From an uncultured Ruminococcus sp. (GTDB taxonomy: Bacteria > Bacillota > Clostridia > Oscillospirales > Acutalibacteraceae), in NCBI GenBank assembly GCA_902773035.1, contig CACYDB010000068.1:1-5180 (forward strand): a stretch of 5,180 nt of DNA, given 5' to 3'. The translations under genes were made by a program, and so were the position numbers. This document shows positions 1 through 4,698 of this stretch, one piece after another. Positions within the stretch are counted from its first letter, which is position 1. The number at the start of each line of letters is the position of its first letter. The notes below the pieces were generated by a model, which was not told the DNA's origin, did not search any database, and saw only the letters and a list, made by a program, of their open reading frames with translations.

Positions 1-10
1 AATTCAGCTA

Positions 11-30
11 TGTTCACAAATTTGTGAACA
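11..30. promoter_or_regulatory. Perfect 20-bp palindrome, possible operator
   Basis: The ten bases TGTTCACAAA are followed directly by their exact reverse complement, giving an uninterrupted 20-bp dyad with no loop. No T-run follows on either strand, so it does not read as an intrinsic terminator. The form fits a binding site for a dimeric repressor. The half-site core ATTTGTGA recurs alone at 83-90. The surrounding 1-110 stretch lies beyond the rpsR terminator, is AT-rich and contains no convincing gene. A TATAAT sits at 56-61 on the plus strand, but only a poor -35 (TTATTA at 33-38) accompanies it. The regulator and the target gene lie outside the window, so the operator role is inference. 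Confidence 0.5.
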
Positions 31-110
31 GGTTATTATTAGTTTACTTACTCTCTATAATATACAACTCTCCAAACAACCGATTTGTGACATAATATTT
101 AAACATTTTC

Positions 111-143
111 AAAAAAAAATAACGCCCCGATACCGAGGCGTTA
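111..143 (-). terminator. Intrinsic terminator of the rpsF-ssb-rpsR operon
   Basis: Read on the minus strand, TAACGCCTCG pairs with CGGGGCGTTA (10 bp including one G-U pair) around the four-base loop GTAT. Nine T residues follow at once (the A-run at 111-119). The hairpin begins 6 nt after the rpsR stop codon, so it closes the ribosomal protein operon. GC-rich stem, short loop and long U-tract make this a strong Rho-independent terminator. Confidence 0.95.
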
Positions 144-149
144 AAATAA

Positions 150-386
150 TCAGTCTGTTGTATAAGGAAGAAGCGCTACCTGACGAGCTCTCTTGATTGC
201 TGTTGTGAGGGCTCTCTGGTGTCTCGCGCATGTGCCTGTTACACGACGCGGTAAAATCTTTCCGCGCTCGCTCATATAACGGCGGAGACGAGCAATATCC
301 TTATAATCAATGTTCTCAACCTTGTCAACGCAGAAGGCGCATACCTTACGGCGACCTTTTCTGCCGCGAATCGGACGATCAGCCAT
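150..386 (-). CDS. rpsR: 30S ribosomal protein S18 (zinc-ligand form)
   Basis: S18 is a small-subunit protein that binds as a heterodimer with S6 to the platform of the 30S particle. The 78-residue product carries the S18 signature from [20 protein letters not shown] (residues 27-46) through RRVTGTC and the closing [12 protein letters not shown] place the start at the ATG at 386, giving [10 protein letters not shown], because AAAGGAG (395-401) sits 8 nt upstream; a longer frame from a TTG at 404 would put that site inside the gene. C16-x2-C19 near the N-terminus and C53-x2-H56 later form a plausible zinc-binding set. Some bacterial S18 proteins have such ligands and others, for example that of Bacillus subtilis, have lost them. 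It is the last gene of the rpsF-ssb-rpsR operon, 57 nt after ssb and 6 nt before the terminator. Confidence 0.97.
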   Translation of the reverse strand: MADRPIRGRKGRRKVCAFCVDKVENIDYKDIARLRRYMSERGKILPRRVTGTCARHQRALTTAIKRARQVALLPYTTD

Positions 387-443
387 GATTATCTCTCCTT
401 TCAAAAATTAGAAGCTTTTCTATTAAAACTTATTAGAATCTGT

Positions 444-947
444 TTAGAACGGTAAGTCATCGTCAAGCGGCATTTCCTGGAAATCATCATTGGAACCGCT
501 CTGAAAACTCGGCTCAGGCTGTGAGGGCTGAGCAGGAGCCGCGCTCTGCGCGGGAGTCTGGTCATATGTCGCGTAGCCCTGGTTATAACCCTGGCTGTAG
601 CCCTGGTTGTATGAGCCTGAATTGTCGCGACGCTCACCCGTAAAGCTTACGTTGTCGGCTACAACCTCTACTACATAGCGGTTTGTGCCGTCCTTAGCCT
701 GATATGTTCTTGTCTGGAGCTGTCCCTCAACTGCTATGAGAGAGCCCTTGCCGAAGTAACGGCATACGAATTCAGCGGTCTGTCTCCAGCATACGATGTC
801 GATGAAGTCAGCCTTTCTCTCTTCGCCGCTCTTTACATAGCTTCTGTCAACCGCGATACGAAAGCTCGTAACGCTGACGCCTGACGCTGTTGTTTTAAGC
901 TCCGGAGCCGCTACCAAGCGACCCATTAATACTACTCTGTTAATCAT
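444..947 (-). CDS. ssb: Single-stranded DNA-binding protein SSB
   Basis: SSB coats single-stranded DNA as a homotetramer during replication, recombination and repair, and recruits partner enzymes through its acidic C-terminal tip. The 167-residue protein has an OB fold over about residues 1-105, starting MINRVVLMGRL and including W54 in the IDIVCWRQTAEF stretch and the GQLQTRTY segment. A disordered linker rich in Q, G, Y, P and S follows (about 106-155). It contains a near-perfect repeat of the type NQGYSQGYNQGY at 114-125. The end is the canonical tip DDDLPF. The start at the ATG at 947 matches the family N-terminus. Its AAAGGA site (958-963) is 10 nt away, slightly long. The gene lies between rpsF and rpsR, the standard arrangement in Firmicutes, where it is cotranscribed with the two ribosomal proteins. 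Confidence 0.97.
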   Translation of the reverse strand: MINRVVLMGRLVAAPELKTTASGVSVTSFRIAVDRSYVKSGEERKADFIDIVCWRQTAEFVCRYFGKGSLIAVEGQLQTRTYQAKDGTNRYVVEVVADNVSFTGERRDNSGSYNQGYSQGYNQGYATYDQTPAQSAAPAQPSQPEPSFQSGSNDDFQEMPLDDDLPF

Positions 948-990
948 TAAACATTCATCCTTTCACTCACCCAATGGGCGTAATTTAAAA

Positions 991-1284
991 TTATTCGTCT
1001 TTCTTGATAATCATAGAACGCATAACGCCGTCTGTGATCTTGAAAATACGGTCGAGCTCAGCCGGGAACTCAGCCTCGGACTCGAAGTTCATAAGAACAT
1101 AGTAACCTTCGCTCTCCTTGTTGATAAGATAAGCGAGTCTGCGCTTACCCCATTCATCAACATTCTGCAGAGTAGCGTGCTTCTCGATTAAAGCCTTGAA
1201 CTTCTCGATAAGAGCCTGAATGCCCTCTTCGCCCTGCTTTAAGGAGAAAATCATTACTGTCTCGTAATTCGCTTTTACTGCCAC
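991..1284 (-). CDS. rpsF: 30S ribosomal protein S6
   Basis: S6 is the partner of S18 on the platform of the 30S subunit. The 97-residue product is of normal family length and has the S6 hallmarks NYETVMIF (residues 6-13), NVDEWGKRRLAYLINKESEG (41-60) with YYVLMNF directly after it, and the ending DGVMRSMIIKKDE. The start is the GTG at 1284, giving MAVKANYET. A longer in-frame ATG at 1335 is rejected because it lies within the leader hairpin at 1313-1333 and upstream of a near-perfect AAGGAGGTG site placed 6 nt before the GTG. It is the first gene of the rpsF-ssb-rpsR operon, 43 nt before ssb. Expression starts from a consensus promoter and passes through a structured leader of about 107 nt. 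That leader may give feedback control by the S6-S18 complex. Confidence 0.97.
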   Translation of the reverse strand: MAVKANYETVMIFSLKQGEEGIQALIEKFKALIEKHATLQNVDEWGKRRLAYLINKESEGYYVLMNFESEAEFPAELDRIFKITDGVMRSMIIKKDE

Positions 1285-1290
1285 GTTGAA

Positions 1291-1299
1291 CACCTCCTT
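1291..1299 (-). promoter_or_regulatory. Ribosome binding site that fixes the rpsF start
   Basis: AAGGAGGTG on the minus strand is almost fully complementary to the 3' end of 16S rRNA. Its GGAGG core lies 8 nt before the GTG at 1284. This strength and spacing decide the GTG start over the longer ATG frame, and suit a highly expressed ribosomal protein gene. Confidence 0.92.
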
Positions 1300-1312
1300 C
1301 TGGACATAAATG

Positions 1313-1391
1313 GCGGTATATCCCGTATACCGCAAAGAGTTTTTGCTTGAGCGGACTGATAAACCGCTCTGTTATTCAAACGCAGAATAAC
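1313..1391 (-). ncRNA. Structured 5' leader of the rpsF operon, three hairpins
   Basis: From the expected transcription start near 1391, the leader RNA folds into three consecutive perfect stems. The first has 7 bp, GTTATTC with GAATAAC (1371-1391), and begins right at the predicted 5' end. The second has 6 bp, GAGCGG with CCGCTC (1349-1369), around a 9-nt loop. The third has 8 bp, GCGGTATA with TATACCGC (1313-1333), around the loop CGGGA, ending 13 nt before the ribosome binding site. None is followed by a U-tract, so none is an obvious attenuator. Many bacteria have a leader motif before rpsF, bound by the S6-S18 dimer and characterised by unpaired CCG near a hairpin. CCG occurs here in the descending arms of stems two and three, but I could not fit the known motif with confidence. 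Structure is directly visible; autoregulation is inference. Confidence 0.6.
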
Positions 1392-1397
1392 ATATTA

Positions 1398-1426
1398 ATT
1401 ATAGCGGCACAACCACAAATTGTCAA
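1398..1426 (-). promoter_or_regulatory. Full-consensus sigma-A promoter of rpsF-ssb-rpsR
   Basis: On the minus strand TTGACA (1421-1426) and TATAAT (1398-1403) are separated by exactly 17 nt, a perfect match to the vegetative consensus in both boxes. Immediately upstream, 1427-1447 is almost pure A+T (ATTTAAAATTTAAAAAA), as in an UP element contacted by the RNA polymerase alpha subunit. Transcription should begin near the G at 1391, where the first leader hairpin starts. Such strength is expected for a ribosomal protein operon. Confidence 0.95.
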
Positions 1427-1447
1427 GTGTTTTTTAAATTTTAAATG

Positions 1448-1492
1448 TCCTCGTCAAACTCAGTTTTTTTATATTTCCTCGTCAAACTCAGT
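1448..1492. repeat. 17-nt direct repeat with 28-nt period
   Basis: The 17-mer TCCTCGTCAAACTCAGT occurs identically at 1448-1464 and 1476-1492, with an 11-nt A+T-only spacer. Extended through that AT-rich tail, it looks like two tandem 28-nt units lying just upstream of the rpsF promoter's AT-rich element. The second copy runs into the neighbouring longer repeat (1488-1586). It could be a duplicated protein-binding site or just repeat expansion; neither is shown by the sequence. Confidence 0.8.
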
Positions 1493-1586
1493 GTGCCTCT
1501 GTCTGATGTTTCATATCCCCCTTACCGTCGAGCCCTAACAAGTTTACTGCGGGAGGACAAGTTCTGCTCCTTTGTTTATCTAAAAA
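1488..1586 (-). repeat. Intergenic repeat element, copy A
   Basis: The first 25 nt (1488-1512) are identical to 1645-1669. Beyond that, similarity to copy B continues in a diverged form: a CCCCC run, CCGTC, CCT followed by AAG, CTGC, and a final ATCTAAAA. On the minus strand the element reads from a T-run and AGAT through to GGCACACTGA. It is about 9 nt longer than copy B. Reading frames through it are short and differ between copies, so I see no coding. Together with copy B, the heptamer array and the 28-nt tandem repeat, it fills the 481-nt interval between rpsF and the pullulanase gene that would otherwise be empty. Orientation is assigned from its position downstream of hairpin-plus-T structures and is tentative. 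Confidence 0.7.
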
Positions 1587-1598
1587 CCATACGTATGG
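1587..1598. repeat. 12-bp perfect palindrome CCATACGTATGG
   Basis: A perfect 12-bp dyad sits at the end of repeat copy A and is followed on the minus strand by five T residues. The arrangement mimics the hairpin-plus-T-run that precedes copy B, but as RNA the stem would be only about 4 bp around ACGT, so it is at best a very weak terminator. It may instead mark one boundary of the repeat element. Confidence 0.55.
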
Positions 1599-1608
1599 CG
1601 TTATTTAA

Positions 1609-1636
1609 TTCCGAATTACGCATTCCGAATTCCGAA
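1609..1636. repeat. Heptamer tandem array, TTCCGAA x4
   Basis: Four contiguous 7-nt units read TTCCGAA, TTACGCA, TTCCGAA, TTCCGAA; only the second is degenerate (two changes). Partial units flank the array on both sides. Because seven is not a multiple of three, its translation in any frame yields low-complexity peptides such as NSELRIPNSEL, which should not be taken as protein. The array lies between repeat copies A and B. It could change length by slippage. Confidence 0.75.
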
Positions 1637-1644
1637 TTAATATT

Positions 1645-1734
1645 TCAGTGTGCCTCTGTCTGATGTTTCTTCTCCCCCGCGCCGTCCGTTCCTCATAAGG
1701 TCTGCTGCCAAAGGATTGATTCATCTAAAAAAAA
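1645..1734 (-). repeat. Intergenic repeat element, copy B
   Basis: This is the second copy of the element at 1488-1586. The 25 nt at 1645-1669 match copy A exactly, and the rest is diverged but alignable, ending in the same ATCTAAAAA. On the minus strand it starts directly at the T-run of the pullulanase terminator, so the terminator's U-tract and the repeat end overlap. The period between the identical ends is 157 nt. No open frame, tRNA or recognised RNA is visible. Confidence 0.7.
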
Positions 1735-1758
1735 GCCGCGTGAAAAGCTCCACGCGGC
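1727..1758 (-). terminator. Intrinsic terminator after the pullulanase gene
   Basis: On the minus strand GCCGCGTG pairs perfectly with CACGCGGC (8 bp, mostly G-C) around an 8-nt loop, followed by eight T residues at 1727-1734. It begins 7 nt after the stop codon of the pullulanase gene. It should end the GH25-pullulanase transcript and insulate the rpsF promoter from read-through. Confidence 0.95.
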
Positions 1759-1765
1759 AGATAGT

Positions 1766-3718
1766 TTATTCCGTTTTATTTTTCTCGGAGCTTACTCTGT
1801 CGTAGCTCTTGTCGTCTACGAGAATGAGCGCTGACATCGGCGGAATGTTGATGTCGTTGCCGTCGATACGCTTGATCTCCTCCAGTCCCGCGTGGTCATA
1901 GTCGGTGATGACCGCCCACGAATGAGGAAGCGTGGTGTGGGATTTGAGCGTGATCTTTGCGGGCTCGTCGGAATTGTTGAAGCAAATCGCCATCATATCC
2001 CACTCACCGTGGATAATGTTGGGTACGGTGTAAGCTATCGCGCGTCCGTTAGTCTCAAAATACGTATTGCTTACGGTGATCGTTGAGGGCTCTCTGAACG
2101 GCGAGAACGCCTTACGGATCTGGATAAGTCCCTTGTAGTAATTCACAAGGTTTCTGTAGATCCTTCTGCGGTTCCAGTTGATCGCGTTGACGGACAGCGG
2201 AGATTTGTAGCTGTTATGCTCGCCGCGCTTTGTACGCGCCATCTCCTCGCCCGCGAGGAAGAACGGTATGCCCTGTGAGGTCATAACAAGCGCCGCCGAA
2301 AGCTTATTCATAGCGAGAATATGCTCGTCGGTAGTGTCAAAATCACAGCTGTTCTGCGATTTTAAGAGCTTATCCCAGAGCGTGAGGTTGTCGTGAGCGG
2401 AGTTATATGTCACGCACTGGCAGGGACGCTTCGCCCATTTCAAGAAGGTATTTGAGGAACAGGCGAGAATACCCGAAATAATATAGTAAATGTTGTGATT
2501 ATTTCCCTGAATGTATCCGATCGAGGAGTCATCGTTGTTGCCCTTTAAGGCGTTTCTGAACGAATCGTTGAACATAGCGATTCTTGAGCTCACCTTATGA
2601 GCGTTCTCCTTGACGGTCGCCTCCTCAAAGGAAATTCCGTTGTCGCCGAGGTCGGCAGTCCAAGGCTCGCCGTATATCAGGAAGCGGTTGTCGATTTCGT
2701 CAAGCGCGAGACGGATCATATTCATAGTCGTGGTATCAATACAGCCCATCAGATCGAAACGGAAGCCGTCGATATGATACTCGTTAGCCCAATAAAGAAT
2801 TGAGTTTACGATATAATCGCGCGCCATCTTCTTTTCACTCGCGAAAACATTTCCGCAGCCTGAGGAATTGAGGAAACGGTCGCCGCTCTTTCTGTAGTAA
2901 TAATCGGGAACTGTGCGGTTGAAGCAGGAGTCAAGCGAGCTTGTGTGGTTATAAACGACGTCCATAATTACGCCGATACCGGCATTATGAAGCGCCTGAA
3001 CCATCTGCTTGAACTCGCGGATACGGACGTTTCCGTCAAAGGCGTTTGTGGAATATGAGCCCTCGGGAACGTTATAGTTAGCAGGGTCGTAGCCCCAGTT
3101 GTACTGCTCTTTCTCGGGGTGAGCCTCGTCAACGGAGTCAAAGTCATAGACGGGATTGAGGTGAACGTGAGTGATTCCGAGCTCCTTGAGATAATCAAGG
3201 CAAGTCGAATACTTACCCTCGCCGTTGAGGGTTGTGCCCTCCTCGGTGAACGCGAGGTACTTTCCCCTGTGCTTTTCACTGACGCCGGATGACTCGTCGC
3301 CGGAGAAATCTCCTACATGAACCTCCCAGATAACAGCGTCGTTAGCGTTCTTTACAAAGATATGTCTGTCACTTTCCCAGCCCTTCGGATTAGTGGACTC
3401 GAGGTCGCAGACCATACTGCGTCTGCCGTTTACGCCGAAAGCCTTTGAATAAACGTCCTGAGTTTCAGTCGTTTTGCCGTTGACGGTGATGATATATGTA
3501 TAGTACAAATTCTTTAAATCGCCGAATACGGTAACAGACCATACGCCCGTATTTCTGTCGAGCGTAAGTCCGTAGCTTTCCAGCTTCTGAGCGCCCTGCT
3601 CGTCGTCGGAGCCGGTCTTGTAAAGCTGAACGCGGATATCGGTCGCGTCGGGTGACCAGACTCTGAACTCGGTTCTGTCACCGGAGTAGGTACAGCCTAG
3701 ATTTGTAAAATTACTCAT
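1766..3718 (-). CDS. pulA: Type I pullulanase (GH13 with CBM48)
   Basis: Type I pullulanases hydrolyse alpha-1,6 branch points of pullulan, limit dextrins and glycogen. The 650-residue protein has an N-terminal CBM48-like beta domain (about 5-105, including TEFRVWSPDATDIRVQLY). The catalytic barrel follows (about 128-540), then a C-terminal beta domain. The pullulanase signature YNWGYDP is at 206-212, running on to NYNVPEGSYST. The four GH13 regions are DVVYNH (253-258), GFRFDLMG (318-325, nucleophile D322), GEPW (350-353, acid/base E351) and HDN (442-444, D443), so all three catalytic carboxylates are present. SQGIPFFLAGEEMARTK (481-497) is also typical of the family. There is no signal peptide, membrane segment or surface anchor, so it should act in the cytoplasm on imported oligosaccharides or stored glycogen. 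The ATG at 3718 is preceded by a GGGGG site. It follows the GH25 gene by 54 nt and may be cotranscribed with it. Confidence 0.95.
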   Translation of the reverse strand: MSNFTNLGCTYSGDRTEFRVWSPDATDIRVQLYKTGSDDEQGAQKLESYGLTLDRNTGVWSVTVFGDLKNLYYTYIITVNGKTTETQDVYSKAFGVNGRRSMVCDLESTNPKGWESDRHIFVKNANDAVIWEVHVGDFSGDESSGVSEKHRGKYLAFTEEGTTLNGEGKYSTCLDYLKELGITHVHLNPVYDFDSVDEAHPEKEQYNWGYDPANYNVPEGSYSTNAFDGNVRIREFKQMVQALHNAGIGVIMDVVYNHTSSLDSCFNRTVPDYYYRKSGDRFLNSSGCGNVFASEKKMARDYIVNSILYWANEYHIDGFRFDLMGCIDTTTMNMIRLALDEIDNRFLIYGEPWTADLGDNGISFEEATVKENAHKVSSRIAMFNDSFRNALKGNNDDSSIGYIQGNNHNIYYIISGILACSSNTFLKWAKRPCQCVTYNSAHDNLTLWDKLLKSQNSCDFDTTDEHILAMNKLSAALVMTSQGIPFFLAGEEMARTKRGEHNSYKSPLSVNAINWNRRRIYRNLVNYYKGLIQIRKAFSPFREPSTITVSNTYFETNGRAIAYTVPNIIHGEWDMMAICFNNSDEPAKITLKSHTTLPHSWAVITDYDHAGLEEIKRIDGNDINIPPMSALILVDDKSYDRVSSEKNKTE

Positions 3719-3742
3719 TAAAATGCCCCCATAAATTACCTG

Positions 3743-3776
3743 ATCGGAGTATTGCCGATAATCTTGTATCGGTTAA
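3743..3776 (-). promoter_or_regulatory. Interleaved inverted repeats over a weak promoter-like site
   Basis: In the 54-nt gap before the pullulanase gene the motif ATCGG/CCGAT occurs three times in alternating orientation: plus-strand ATCGG at 3743-3747, CCGAT at 3755-3759 and ATCGG at 3768-3772. Two mutually exclusive hairpins are possible: CCGATA with TATCGG around a 6-nt loop (3755-3772), or a 5-bp stem around a 7-nt loop (3743-3759). Neither is followed by a U-tract. On the minus strand, TTAACC (3771-3776) and AATACT (3748-3753) are 17 nt apart, each matching the sigma-A consensus at four of six positions. The repeats lie across this candidate promoter, so they could be an operator or a switching RNA. 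Chance remains possible. Confidence 0.35.
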
Positions 3777-4570
3777 GTATATTTATTGAGCTTCTGCTGA
3801 AACTCATCAATAAGCTTTGGATAGTCAACGTAGCTGACGTTGAGGTCAACCCTCGCGTCAATGCCGCTGACGGTGCCGTTTGAGGTATACTGCCACATTG
3901 AGAAGCTGCATTGATAGCCCTCGTAGCTGTGTGTATCGTCACGATAGCTCGCGATCCAGAAGTCCCAGATGTTGCCGAGCTCGCTTTTATTGATATAGCT
4001 GTTGTAAATCGAGCTTGAGGTATACACGCCAGGGTAATAGCCGCCGCGCTTGATGTACTTGCAGAAGGTGTTTATCATCGCGTCGTTGATGTCTATTCTG
4101 TCGTAGGACTGGAGCGCCTGATACTCAAAGTCAAGGAACACGGGATAAGTAAAGGTTTTGCCCTTGATTATCCTGCGAACTCTCAGAGCCTCTTCCTTGG
4201 CTCCCTCGACGGTGGTGGCGTATGTGTAATAGTAACAGCCTATGTCAAGACCGGCGGCTTTGGCGTTTTTATAGTAAGTATCAAAGTTTGCGTCCTTACC
4301 GCCCTGAGTGGTTCCCGCGCGCAAAATCACGAAGGAATAGCCGTCGCTCTTGACCTTCTCAAAATTGATCTCGCCCTGATATTTGGAGACGTCGATTCCG
4401 TGGGCGACTATCTCGCCCTGCGGAGTTGAGCAGGTGCGTATCTCGTCAATACTGCCGCCGTCCGCGCTTTTAAGAGAAGATATGCCCGTTGTAGTTGTGA
4501 ATATCGCAAGCAACAGAGCGATTGCCGAGAAAGCTATTATTTTTTTGTGCTTCAAAATAAAGTCTTTCAT
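3773..4570 (-). CDS. GH25 family muramidase with N-terminal export segment
   Basis: GH25 enzymes cleave the beta-1,4 bond between N-acetylmuramic acid and N-acetylglucosamine in peptidoglycan. The 265-residue protein starts with a lysine-rich tip and a hydrophobic run (about 11-25), which fits a signal peptide or membrane anchor; no clear cleavage site is visible. One GH25 domain fills about 55-250: GIDVSKYQG (58-66), SFVILRAGT (79-87), GCYYYTYA (111-118), the catalytic strand PVFLDFE (143-149) with D147 and E149, GVYTS (181-185) and the closing MWQYTS (225-230) plus D242. No SH3, LysM or choline-binding repeats follow, so the wall-binding module common in relatives is absent. The ATG at 4570 is chosen over a GTG at 4594 because AAAAGGA lies 7 nt upstream and the GTG coincides with the predicted transcription start. 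No phage genes surround it, so cell-wall remodelling is likelier than prophage lysis. Confidence 0.93.
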   Translation of the reverse strand: MKDFILKHKKIIAFSAIALLLAIFTTTTGISSLKSADGGSIDEIRTCSTPQGEIVAHGIDVSKYQGEINFEKVKSDGYSFVILRAGTTQGGKDANFDTYYKNAKAAGLDIGCYYYTYATTVEGAKEEALRVRRIIKGKTFTYPVFLDFEYQALQSYDRIDINDAMINTFCKYIKRGGYYPGVYTSSSIYNSYINKSELGNIWDFWIASYRDDTHSYEGYQCSFSMWQYTSNGTVSGIDARVDLNVSYVDYPKLIDEFQQKLNKYT

Positions 4571-4577
4571 ACGCAAA

Positions 4578-4584
4578 TCCTTTT
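4578..4584 (-). promoter_or_regulatory. Ribosome binding site that fixes the GH25 start
   Basis: AAAAGGA on the minus strand lies 7 nt before the ATG at 4570 and decides that start. The longer GTG frame would begin at or before the transcript's 5' end and has no such site. Confidence 0.8.
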
Positions 4585-4600
4585 CTACAGGCACCTAATA

Positions 4601-4629
4601 ATTATACTACCGCTAATAAGATTTTTCAA
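4601..4629 (-). promoter_or_regulatory. Sigma-A promoter of the GH25 gene
   Basis: On the minus strand TTGAAA (4624-4629) and TATAAT (4601-4606) are 17 nt apart, five of six and six of six matches to the vegetative consensus. Transcription should begin near 4594, giving a leader of only about 24 nt. No terminator is visible between mrnC and this promoter, so read-through from the Obg-mrnC transcript may add to expression. Confidence 0.9.
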
Positions 4630-4698
4630 GCAAGGAAACGAAATTGTTAAATTTTGCACAATATAACCCGATAAAGTATCAGAATTGTAGTTATTGTC

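Noticed and set aside
30..61. Plus-strand promoter with TATAAT at 56-61
   Set aside because: The -10 box is good but the -35 at the right spacing is TTATTA (three of six), and no plus-strand gene follows. AT-rich sequence gives such matches easily.
947..958. Three-codon mini-ORF ending in TAATG at the ssb start
   Set aside because: The AAAGGA ribosome site directly abuts its ATG, far too close for initiation, while its distance to the ssb ATG is acceptable. Probably accidental.
1285..1335. N-terminal extension of S6 from an ATG at 1335
   Set aside because: The extra 17 residues would be encoded by the third leader hairpin and the near-perfect ribosome binding site, and S6 proteins are normally about 95-100 residues.
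1347..1538. Plus-strand open frame of 63 codons
   Set aside because: It runs antisense through the rpsF leader and promoter and into the repeats, with no ribosome site and no recognisable domain.
1445..1663. Plus-strand open frame of 72 codons over the repeat region
   Set aside because: It is built from the 28-nt repeat, repeat copy A and the heptamer array, has no ribosome binding site and gives low-complexity sequence such as NSELRIPNSEL. Nothing indicates a real protein.
1488..1669. 25-nt direct repeats as target-site duplication or att sites of a small insertion
   Set aside because: Similarity between copies continues well past the 25 nt and the interval contains no integrase, transposase or terminal inverted repeats, so two copies of an element explain the data better.
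2968..3279. Minus-strand frame of 103 codons inside the pullulanase gene
   Set aside because: It is the alternate frame of a clearly functional pullulanase region; its serine- and arginine-rich composition is typical of a shadow frame.
4383..4598. Plus-strand frame of 71 codons opposite the GH25 start
   Set aside because: It is antisense to the GH25 N-terminus and the promoter, without a start signal or a family resemblance.
4630..4698. Possible terminator after mrnC
   Set aside because: Only an imperfect stem (ACAATAAC against GTTATATTGT, with a 2-nt insertion and a long loop) is present, and no T-run follows.
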